Source: an uncultured Oscillospiraceae bacterium
GTDB lineage: Bacteria > Bacillota > Clostridia > Oscillospirales > Oscillospiraceae
Direction of reading: 5' to 3'
Assembly (NCBI GenBank): GCA_910579595.1
Contig: CAJTVM010000032.1
Location: forward strand, 1-28,457
Length of the DNA stretch: 28,457 nucleotides
Shown here: positions 23,179 to 28,457 of the stretch, piece after piece
How positions within the stretch are numbered: position 1 is the stretch's first letter
How the letters are laid out: every line of letters begins with the position of its first letter
Position numbers and translations under genes: made by a program
Notes under the pieces: model-generated
The model's database searches: none
What the model was told of the DNA's origin: nothing
The model's input: the letters and a program-made list of their open reading frames with translations, nothing else

Positions 23179-24014
23179 TGCTGTCTCGATTTATTGAAGC
23201 CGCCGGAGTGTCCTCCTGCTGGCTGGCAGTGGCTGCGGCAGGCATCGCTGTGGTATCCTACTGCCTGGGGTGCTTTAACGGAGCGGTAGTGGTGTCCCGG
23301 TACATCCTGCGCAACGATATCCGCAACCACGGCAGCGGAAACGCAGGCCTGACCAACTTCTATCGGGTGTTCGGCGGGCCGCTGACCCTAGTGGTTATTT
23401 TGTCCGATGTGGTGAAGGCGGTCCTGGCAGTGCTGTTTGCCATGTTCATCGCGGGGCATATCTCGCCGGAGCTGGTTCCCTTGGCAAAATATTGGGCAGG
23501 TGTCTTTTGCCTGCTGGGGCATATGTACCCGTGTACGTTCCAATTCCGGGGGGGCAAGGGAATTTTGTCCGGCGGTGCCATCGTCATCATGATGGGGATT
23601 GACGGGGGGAATCCATATAGCTGGTGCATCCCGGTGATCGCGTGGGGCGGCTTTATCATCCTGGCCGCAGCCACTAAATATGTGTCGCTGGGTTCCTGCT
23701 GGGCCGGGTTCTCCTTCCCGTTCACCTCCTGGTTTGTGTACCGGGATCCGTTGCTGCTCCTGCTGGCCGCGATTGTGGGGGGGCTGATTCTGTGGAAGCA
23801 CCGGGGAAATATGGTGCGCATGGTCAAGGGCACCGAGTCCAAATTTACCCTTCATAAAAAAGCGTCCGCAGACGCGGCGGCGGAAACGGCAGGGGAGACG
23901 TCTGCTGCTCCTGCCGCTGAGGCGTCAAAGGAAGGAGAAGCCTCACTGGAAGCGGCTCAGACGGCCCTGGAGGAGCCATCCGATGAGGCGGAACAGGAGG
24001 AGGACAAGGCATGA
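23178..24014 (+). CDS. plsY: Acyl-phosphate:glycerol-3-phosphate acyltransferase, with acidic C-terminal tail
   Basis: Membrane enzyme that acylates glycerol-3-phosphate from acyl-phosphate to form lysophosphatidic acid. Motifs: HGSGNAGLTNFYRVFG (usually GSGNPGATN), GHMYPCTFQFRGGKGIL and WKHRGNMVRMVKGTESK, with several membrane helices between. The first about 225 residues hold the enzyme; residues about 228-278 form an Ala/Glu-rich acidic tail not found in the compact B. subtilis enzyme of about 193 residues. ATG 23178 shares a base with the der stop (TGATG) and follows AAGGAGG (23164-23170). Its product step follows that of gpsA, the overlapping next gene. Confidence 0.9.
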   Translation: MLSRFIEAAGVSSCWLAVAAAGIAVVSYCLGCFNGAVVVSRYILRNDIRNHGSGNAGLTNFYRVFGGPLTLVVILSDVVKAVLAVLFAMFIAGHISPELVPLAKYWAGVFCLLGHMYPCTFQFRGGKGILSGGAIVIMMGIDGGNPYSWCIPVIAWGGFIILAAATKYVSLGSCWAGFSFPFTSWFVYRDPLLLLLAAIVGGLILWKHRGNMVRMVKGTESKFTLHKKASADAAAETAGETSAAPAAEASKEGEASLEAAQTALEEPSDEAEQEEDKA

Positions 24015-25021
24015 GGGCGGCGGTCATTGGAAGCGGTGCGTGGGGGACGGCGCTGGCCTTGTCGCTGTTGGCGAACGGACATGATACGGCGATGTGGAGC
24101 TATACGGAGCAGGAGAGCGCGGTGCTGCGGGAAAAACGGGAAAACCCCATGCTCCCCGGCGTGGTTTTTCCGGAGGCCCTGACACTTACCACGGACTTGG
24201 ACTGTGCCAAGGGGTGCGGCGCGGTGGTGCTGGCCACCCCGTCCTTTGCTGTGCGCTCCACCGCACGGCAGCTGAAGGAAACGCTGGATCCCGGCACCCC
24301 AGTCATTTTAGTGTCCAAGGGGATTGAAAAGGACAGCTCCCTGCTGCTCCATCAGGTGGTGGAGCAGGAGCTTGGCGAGTTGTGCCCGGTGGTGGTGCTG
24401 TCCGGGCCGTCCCACGCCGAGGAAGTGGGCCGGGGCGTACCCACGGCGGTGGTAGTGGCCTGCGAGGACAGGGAAGCCGCCCTGCTGGCCCAGGATCTGT
24501 TTATGAATCGCCAGTTCCGGATCTATACCTCGCCGGACATCATAGGGGTGGAGATCGGTGCGGCGCTGAAAAACGTCATCGCCCTTTGTGCGGGCTGCTG
24601 TGACGGCATGGGCTGCGGGGACAACACCAAGTCCATGCTGATGACCCGGGGTCTTACGGAAATTGCCCGTCTGGGCGTGGCCCTGGGGGCGCGGAAGGAG
24701 ACCTTTGCCGGACTGGCCGGGGTGGGGGATTTGATTGTCACCTGTACCTCCATGCACTCCCGCAACCGCCGTGCAGGCATCCTGATCGGCCAGGGCAGGA
24801 CGGCCCAGCAGGCTATGGCGGAGTTGGGCGGCGCGGTGGTGGAGGGTTACTATGCCGCCGCCAGCGCAAAGGAGCTGGCCGATAGGACTGGGGTGGAAAT
24901 GCCCATTACCGCCGGGGCCTACGAGGTGCTGTACGAGGGGGGAGATCCCCGGCAGGTTCTGGAGAGGCTCATGGCCCGGGAGCGCCGAGACGAGTTGGAA
25001 GTGGAAGAAAGCTGGATTTAA
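24011..25021 (+). CDS. gpsA: NAD(P)-dependent glycerol-3-phosphate dehydrogenase
   Basis: Reduces dihydroxyacetone phosphate to sn-glycerol-3-phosphate for lipid synthesis. The Rossmann motif VIGSGAWGTALALSL (G7, G9, G12) binds the cofactor. VILVSKGIEKDS, VVLSGPSHAEEVGRG, IGAALKNVIALCAGC (catalytic Lys), DNTKSMLMTRGLTEI and SRNRRAG are the standard substrate-binding elements. 336 residues. The ATG at 24011 overlaps the plsY stop (ATGA), so substrate-producing and substrate-using enzymes are coupled. Ends 40 nt before a perfect 34-bp palindrome. Confidence 0.96.
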   Translation: MRAAVIGSGAWGTALALSLLANGHDTAMWSYTEQESAVLREKRENPMLPGVVFPEALTLTTDLDCAKGCGAVVLATPSFAVRSTARQLKETLDPGTPVILVSKGIEKDSSLLLHQVVEQELGELCPVVVLSGPSHAEEVGRGVPTAVVVACEDREAALLAQDLFMNRQFRIYTSPDIIGVEIGAALKNVIALCAGCCDGMGCGDNTKSMLMTRGLTEIARLGVALGARKETFAGLAGVGDLIVTCTSMHSRNRRAGILIGQGRTAQQAMAELGGAVVEGYYAAASAKELADRTGVEMPITAGAYEVLYEGGDPRQVLERLMARERRDELEVEESWI

Positions 25022-25060
25022 CAGAAGCGCGGAGCGCCCGGGATCTGCCATTGTAAAAAT

Positions 25061-25094
25061 AATCGAACCCCGTGCGTACGCACGGGGTTCGATT
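25061..25094. terminator. 34-bp perfect palindrome, shared terminator of gpsA and rpmB
   Basis: A perfect inverted repeat centred between 25077 and 25078, arms AATCGAACCCCGTGCGT and its complement. On the minus strand it is followed by TTATTTTTAC, a good U-tail for rpmB; on the plus strand only by TTTG. It lies between convergent genes. Confidence 0.85.
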
Positions 25095-25108
25095 TGCTTC
25101 CTATGGAA

Positions 25109-25297
25109 TCACACGGCACGGGTGACCTTGCCGGAGCGGAGGCAGCGGGTGCACACATAGACGTGCTTGGGAGTGCCGTCCACCACAGCCTTGACGCGCT
25201 TCACGTTAGGCTTCCAGGTACGGTTGGAGCGACGGTGAGAGTGAGAAACCTGGATGCCGAAGTTCACGCCCTTGCCGCAGAACTCGCATTTGGCCAT
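25109..25297 (-). CDS. rpmB: 50S ribosomal protein L28
   Basis: A 62-residue basic protein beginning MAKCEFCGKGVNFGIQVSHS, followed by HRRSNRTWKPNVKRVK and ending VYVCTRCLRSGKVTRAV. It is the zinc-binding (C+) form of L28, with two CxxC pairs (CEFC and CTRC). The frame stays open upstream to 25375, but the ATG at 25297 has GGAGG at 25311-25307 and starts the conserved domain. It is a single-gene unit with its own promoter and the shared terminator. Confidence 0.96.
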   Translation of the reverse strand: MAKCEFCGKGVNFGIQVSHSHRRSNRTWKPNVKRVKAVVDGTPKHVYVCTRCLRSGKVTRAV

Positions 25298-25346
25298 ATT
25301 GACTAACCTCCTTGCTGCTTGGAATATCGCGCACGATAACTTTATC

Positions 25347-25375
25347 ATGCTACCACAAAAGCCGCCAAAAATCAA
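25347..25375 (-). promoter_or_regulatory. Sigma-A promoter for rpmB
   Basis: Minus strand TTGATT (25375-25370), 17 nt, TAGCAT (25352-25347), with TGG just before the -10 as TG extension. Leader about 45 nt. Confidence 0.65.
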
Positions 25376-25418
25376 GTGTAAATTTTCGCAATCCCCTGTT
25401 TTTTTCAGGGGCGGTATG

Positions 25419-25427
25419 TGTTACAAT
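25419..25427 (+). promoter_or_regulatory. Upstream hprK promoter element (P1)
   Basis: TGTTACAAT is an extended -10 just before the repeat element. Its -35 region is only a T-run (25399-25404). A transcript from it would carry the whole hairpin-rich element in its leader. Confidence 0.4.
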
Positions 25428-25509
25428 ATAGTCAGCACATTCGAAAATCGGTAAAACCGATTTTCGAACAGCGGCGGCACCGTTGGGCAAAGCCCGTGCG
25501 TTGACTATA
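25427..25509. repeat. 83-bp MITE-like inverted-repeat element
   Basis: Ends are imperfect inverted repeats: TATAGTCA-GCAC (25427-25438) and GTGC-GT-TGACTATA (25496-25509), the right copy with 2 extra bases. Inside lies a perfect 13-bp stem with a 3-nt loop (arms TTCGAAAATCGGT and ACCGATTTTCGAA, 25440-25468) and a second hairpin GGGC-AAA-GCCC (25485-25495) flanked by GCAC/GTGC. The size, terminal symmetry and TA at both ends suggest a short non-autonomous element inserted at TA; no transposase is nearby. Confidence 0.6.
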
Positions 25510-25511
25510 AT
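25483..25511 (+). promoter_or_regulatory. hprK promoter (P2) formed by the repeat element
   Basis: TTGGGC (25483-25488), 17 nt, TATAAT (25506-25511). Both hexamers lie in the repeat element except the last two bases of the -10. Start expected about 27 nt before the hprK ATG. Confidence 0.6.
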
Positions 25512-25544
25512 AGGTACTACGAAAGCAGGGGGGAGGTGTCCGCA

Positions 25545-26498
25545 ATGGCGGAGCGTGCAGGCATCAAATTGGGCAGTATTATCGACAAATTTCATCTCAC
25601 CGTGATCTACGGTCCAGAAGGCTATCGTGACAGGCGGATCACAATTGAGGATGTAAACCGGCCCGGGCTTCAGCTCACCGGCTTTTTTGACTACTTTGAT
25701 AAGGAGAGGATGCAGCTGCTGGGGTTGGTGGAGATCTCCTATCTGGAGGGGATCTCGTCCACCAAGCGGGCGGTGGTGTTTGACACGCTGTTTTCCTACC
25801 ACACTCCAGCGGTGATCTTTGCCCGGGGGCTTCAGCCCTATCCCGAGTGCCTGGAAATGGCGCGGAAGCACCAGCAGGTGATCTTAGGTACGCGGGAGAA
25901 CACCGCGACGATCATGAGTACCATGATTGCCTATCTGCGCACGGCGCTGTCCCCCACCATCACCCGTCACGGAGTGTTGGTGGAGGTTTACGGTGAAGGG
26001 GTGATGCTGGCGGGGGAGTCCGGCGTGGGCAAGAGCGAGACGGCCATTGAGCTGGTCAAGCGTGGACACCGGCTGATTGCGGATGACGCGGTGGAAATCC
26101 GCCGCAGCCCCAATGGCGGTCTGGTAGGTACCGCCCCGGAGCTGATTCGGCATTATATTGAGCTGCGGGGCATCGGTGTGGTGGATGTGCGGCGGCTGTT
26201 TGGTATGTCCGCTGTCAACCTGGACTGTGCCATCGACATGATGATCCAGCTGGAAACGTGGCAGGACGGCAAGGTATACGACCGCCTGGGGGCGGACGAG
26301 CACTTTATATCCCTGCTGGATGTAAGCGTCCCCACCCTCACCATCCCTGTGAAGCCGGGGCGGAATTTGGCGGTGATCATCGAGGTGGCTGCTATGAACA
26401 ACCGGAATAAAAAGATGGGCTACAATGCCGCGCTGGAGTTTTCCATGCAGGTAGACAGCCACATCGACCAGAAATATTTGGAGATGAACTCCAAATGA
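25545..26498 (+). CDS. hprK: HPr(Ser) kinase/phosphorylase
   Basis: Bifunctional regulator that phosphorylates or dephosphorylates Ser46 of HPr or Crh, controlling carbon catabolite repression. The N-terminal domain (about 1-130) starts RAGIKLGSIIDKFHLTVIYG. The catalytic domain has Walker A AGESGVGKSETA (G157-S164), preceded by HGVLVEVYGEGVMLAG, and the family signature IELRGIGVVDVRRLFG. 317 residues. GTG 25536 is in frame, but ATG 25545 has GGGGAGG at the correct distance. It overlaps ogt by 4 nt. HPr and PTS genes are not in the window. Confidence 0.96.
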   Translation: MAERAGIKLGSIIDKFHLTVIYGPEGYRDRRITIEDVNRPGLQLTGFFDYFDKERMQLLGLVEISYLEGISSTKRAVVFDTLFSYHTPAVIFARGLQPYPECLEMARKHQQVILGTRENTATIMSTMIAYLRTALSPTITRHGVLVEVYGEGVMLAGESGVGKSETAIELVKRGHRLIADDAVEIRRSPNGGLVGTAPELIRHYIELRGIGVVDVRRLFGMSAVNLDCAIDMMIQLETWQDGKVYDRLGADEHFISLLDVSVPTLTIPVKPGRNLAVIIEVAAMNNRNKKMGYNAALEFSMQVDSHIDQKYLEMNSK

Positions 26499-26986
26499 GC
26501 AGGAAAGAGGGGCAGCTGCTCGGGCCGGTTTTGTACCGGGACTACCCCATTGGGACGCTGGGGCTGGTGGATGACGGGCAGGGGATCAGCCGGGTGTTTC
26601 TTGTACGAGACAGTGGGACGCACAGCGGACCGGAAGGGGAGACGCCGCTGACCCTTTGGGCCGCCGCAGAGCTGGACGGGTATTTTTCAGGCAGGCTGAA
26701 AAACTTTACAGTCCCGTTATCACCTTGCGGGACGGAGTTCCAGTGTTCGGTTTGGCAGGCGCTGCGGAACATCCCCTATGGGCAGACCCGGACATACGGG
26801 GAGATTGCCGCTGAGGTGGGACGCCCCAAAGCGGCCCGTGCGGTGGGGACGGCGAACCATGACAATCCGCTGCTGATCCTTACCCCCTGCCACCGGGTTG
26901 TAGGAAAGAGCGGCGCACTCACCGGCTTTGCCTGCGGCCTGGACGTGAAGCGCAGGCTGCTGGATCTGGAGGGCGTAAGGCTGTAG
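26495..26986 (+). CDS. ogt: Methylated-DNA--[protein]-cysteine S-methyltransferase
   Basis: Suicide repair protein that moves the methyl group from O6-methylguanine to its own cysteine. The active-site motif TPCHRVVGKSG places the acceptor at C132; upstream is the DNA-binding helix-turn-helix part, YGQTRTYGEIAAEVGRPKAA, then ARAVGTANHDNPLLI with the conserved Asn hinge. 163 residues, the size of stand-alone Ogt proteins. The ATG overlaps the hprK stop (ATGA); no good Shine-Dalgarno is seen, so it probably relies on coupling. The active-site motif has TPCHRV where many members have IPCHRV. Confidence 0.94.
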   Translation: MSRKEGQLLGPVLYRDYPIGTLGLVDDGQGISRVFLVRDSGTHSGPEGETPLTLWAAAELDGYFSGRLKNFTVPLSPCGTEFQCSVWQALRNIPYGQTRTYGEIAAEVGRPKAARAVGTANHDNPLLILTPCHRVVGKSGALTGFACGLDVKRRLLDLEGVRL

Positions 26987-26994
26987 GAAAAAGG

Positions 26995-27023
26995 ACACCC
27001 TGGAAAATGCCAGGGTGTTTTTT
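26995..27023. terminator. Bidirectional terminator between ogt and the sigma-factor fragment
   Basis: ACACCCTGG (26995-27003), loop AAAATG, CCAGGGTGT (27010-27018), then T to 27023. On the minus strand the T-rich tail TCCTTTTT follows, so it also serves the convergent sigma-factor gene. Confidence 0.88.
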
Positions 27024-27085
27024 CAACTTCTTTCATATTCCAGCTTTAGCTTTTCCAGGGCCTTTTTCTCAATGCGGGATACATC
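27023..27085 (-). pseudogene. 3'-terminal fragment of a sigK-like sigma factor gene
   Basis: Minus-strand codons 27085-27023 read DVSRIEKKALEKLKLEYERS and stop. VSRIEKKALEKL is the end of the region 4.2 helix-turn-helix of sporulation sigma factors; the match is closest to SigK (SYVSRIEKRAL in B. subtilis). Upstream of the Asp the likeness stops abruptly (LQYPGR instead of the expected GISRSY), and no start codon is present in this frame before a stop. So it is the tail of a gene whose front part lies elsewhere, cut by the element carrying the adjacent recombinase. Excision could restore a whole gene. Only about 20 residues support the call. Confidence 0.72.
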
Positions 27086-27132
27086 GCGCCCCGGATATTG
27101 TAAACGATGCGGTTCGTGATTTCGTGTCGATT
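27083..27132 (-). other. Probable element boundary (attachment site) inside the sigma-factor gene
   Basis: Between the recombinase stop (27133) and the last recognisable sigma-factor codon (about 27083) lie 50 bases that match neither gene. Large serine recombinases leave hybrid attachment sites of about 40-60 bp, usually next to their own gene. The exact crossover base cannot be seen with only one junction. Confidence 0.4.
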
Positions 27133-28457
27133 TTAGTCGGATTCTAACTGTTTGAAGCGGAATTTGATGATGATTTGTTTATCTGCTGTCAGCTCGATTC
27201 GCTCGATGAGGCTGACCAGCAGCTCCCGATTGGTGGATGCGGTATCCAGGAACCGCTCCACCAGTTTTTTTGCTAAGTCGGCTTGTTCGGCAGGGGAGTA
27301 GTCAGGGCGGTCCAGCTGGCTGAGACGCTGCTCCAGGGCGGCGCGGTCGGCCTTGACCTTGGCGTAGATGCGTTGGAAGTCGGCTTCGTCCAGAACGCCG
27401 CTGAGCTTATCCATGTAGACCTTATCCAGATGGATGGTCAGACTCTCGATTTTGGCTTTCAGCGATGCAATCTCCTTTTCGTTGCTGGCCTCCGCCAGAG
27501 CCTTTGCTACCTCCCGCTTGGCCACGGGTAGTAGCTGGTCAGCACGCAAATAGTCCCGGCAAACCTCTTGTACCTTTTCGAGCACTGCCTGAGTCACCGT
27601 CTGCTCTTTGATCGTGTGGCTGGTACAGACCCCCGCCTTGGTGAACCGCTGGTAGGTGCGGCAGACGAAGAACAGGCGATCCTCGCCAGCGGCAGTTTTC
27701 CGATTGATGGTTGCCAGCGGGTAGCCACACTCATGGCAGAAAATCAGCCCCTTGAGCAGAAAGTCGTAGGTTCGACTGCGGGTGTGTCTGCGGCTGTTGA
27801 CCAGTATCCGTACTTTGTCGAAGGTCTCCCGGTCAATGATCGGCTCGTGAGTGCCCTCTACCACCACCCAGTTCCGGCGGTCCTGCTTGATGCACTTCTT
27901 GGACTTGTAGTTGATCTTCCGGGTGCGGCCCTGGACCATACTGCCCACATAAGTCTCATTTTGCAGCATGTCGGAAATGCGTTCGCTGCTCCAAAGGCCG
28001 GTGTAAGGGCCGGGATTCGGTACGGGCAGTCCTGCGTAGGTGGCAGGGGTTGGGACACCCTCGGCGTTGAGCTGCGCTGCGATTTGGCGGCAGCTGATCC
28101 CCTCCAACGCCATGCCAAAGATGCGCCGTACCATGGGAGCCGCGTCCTCGTCGATGACGATACTGTTTTTCTCCGTGGGGTGCATCTTGTAGCCGTAGAC
28201 CGGTTTGCCGCCAATGAACAACCCTTTCCGCTGCTTGTCATGTTTAACGCTGGAAATTTTTTTCGAGATGTCCTTGGCGTACATATCGTTCATGATGGCA
28301 CGAAAAGGTGTGATGTCGTTTGCAGTGGAGTCCACTCCGGTGTCGATGCCGTCCAGCAGAGAGATGTAACGCACCCGATGCTCTGGGAAGTAGCGCTCCA
28401 TATAGTGGCCGGTCAGGATGTAGTCGCGGCCCAGGCGGCTCAGATCCTTGGTGATGA
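27133..28457 (-). CDS. Large serine recombinase (SpoIVCA/phage-integrase type), N-terminus beyond window
   Basis: Site-specific recombinase of the resolvase/invertase superfamily. The visible part starts ITKDLSRLGRDYILTGHYME, the end of the catalytic domain (the catalytic Ser lies outside). It continues FRAIMNDMYAKDISKKISSV (long helix), the recombinase domain GKPVYGYKMHPTEKNS and MVRRIFGMALEGISCRQIAA, a zinc ribbon (CHECGYPLATINRK to VCRTYQR to VCTSH) and a coiled coil (about 27280-27500, IASLKAKIESLTIHLDKVYM) before the C-terminus. Over 440 residues are visible. The frame runs to the window edge, so the ATG at 28401 is not the start. It is oriented like the sigma-factor fragment and ends 48 nt from it, the layout of an integrated element. 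Confidence 0.93.
   Translation of the reverse strand, partial: ITKDLSRLGRDYILTGHYMERYFPEHRVRYISLLDGIDTGVDSTANDITPFRAIMNDMYAKDISKKISSVKHDKQRKGLFIGGKPVYGYKMHPTEKNSIVIDEDAAPMVRRIFGMALEGISCRQIAAQLNAEGVPTPATYAGLPVPNPGPYTGLWSSERISDMLQNETYVGSMVQGRTRKINYKSKKCIKQDRRNWVVVEGTHEPIIDRETFDKVRILVNSRRHTRSRTYDFLLKGLIFCHECGYPLATINRKTAAGEDRLFFVCRTYQRFTKAGVCTSHTIKEQTVTQAVLEKVQEVCRDYLRADQLLPVAKREVAKALAEASNEKEIASLKAKIESLTIHLDKVYMDKLSGVLDEADFQRIYAKVKADRAALEQRLSQLDRPDYSPAEQADLAKKLVERFLDTASTNRELLVSLIERIELTADKQIIIKFRFKQLESD

Noticed and set aside
27086..27180. Longer coding frame upstream of the sigma-factor fragment
   Set aside because: No start codon is found before the in-frame stop, and the residues do not resemble a sigma factor.
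1..28457. CRISPR array, tRNA or rRNA gene
   Set aside because: No regularly spaced repeats, cloverleaf with TTCGANNC-type arm in context, or rRNA signature was seen on either strand.

Overview
The window looks like a chromosomal segment from a GC-rich, spore-forming Clostridia member, probably Oscillospiraceae-like (Flavonifractor or Oscillibacter relatives); this is inference from gene content and codon use. Supporting signs are the Firmicutes order pyrH-frr-uppS-cdsA-dxr-rseP-ispG-polC, PolC itself, HPr kinase, the short HisG plus HisZ system, a YlmC/YmxH sporulation protein and a sigK-like fragment next to a large serine recombinase.

Layout. 1-541: rpsB (partial) and ylmC on the minus strand, diverging from pyrH. 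717-6979: pyrH, frr, uppS, cdsA, dxr, rseP and ispG on the plus strand, covering UTP supply, ribosome recycling, undecaprenyl-PP and CDP-diacylglycerol synthesis, the MEP isoprenoid route and intramembrane proteolysis. 6992-12810: a frameshifted GNAT gene, polC, a second GNAT and a Nudix hydrolase. 12899-19828: a tight histidine operon hisZ-G-D-B-H-A-(P-loop kinase)-F-I-E, mostly joined by 1 to 7 nt overlaps; hisC and histidinol-phosphatase are absent here. 19832-20551: a Bax-inhibitor-1 family membrane protein followed by a strong terminator. 20593-20797: a complete minus-strand transcription unit for a 26-residue protein. 20863-21639: a GNAT-domain protein. 21847-25021: der-plsY-gpsA (ribosome assembly GTPase plus the first steps of phospholipid synthesis), ending at a 34-bp perfect palindrome shared with convergent rpmB. 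25545-26986: hprK and a methylguanine methyltransferase. 27023-28457: the 3' end of a sigK-like gene, and a large serine recombinase running off the window, both on the minus strand.

The most notable observations are: (1) a sigma-factor gene that appears split by a recombinase-bearing element, as in the skin system but with the break very near the 3' end; (2) an undescribed 26-aa ORF with near-consensus promoter, Shine-Dalgarno and terminator; (3) an apparent GNAT-PolC fusion that is better explained by loss of one A in a homopolymer; (4) a duplicated promoter and operator module before both the Nudix gene and hisZ; (5) an 83-bp MITE-like element that seems to supply an hprK promoter; (6) a P-loop kinase translationally locked inside the his operon.

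No tRNA, rRNA or CRISPR array was seen. No gene-free stretch exceeds about 300 bases. All calls come from reading the sequence; no database search was run.
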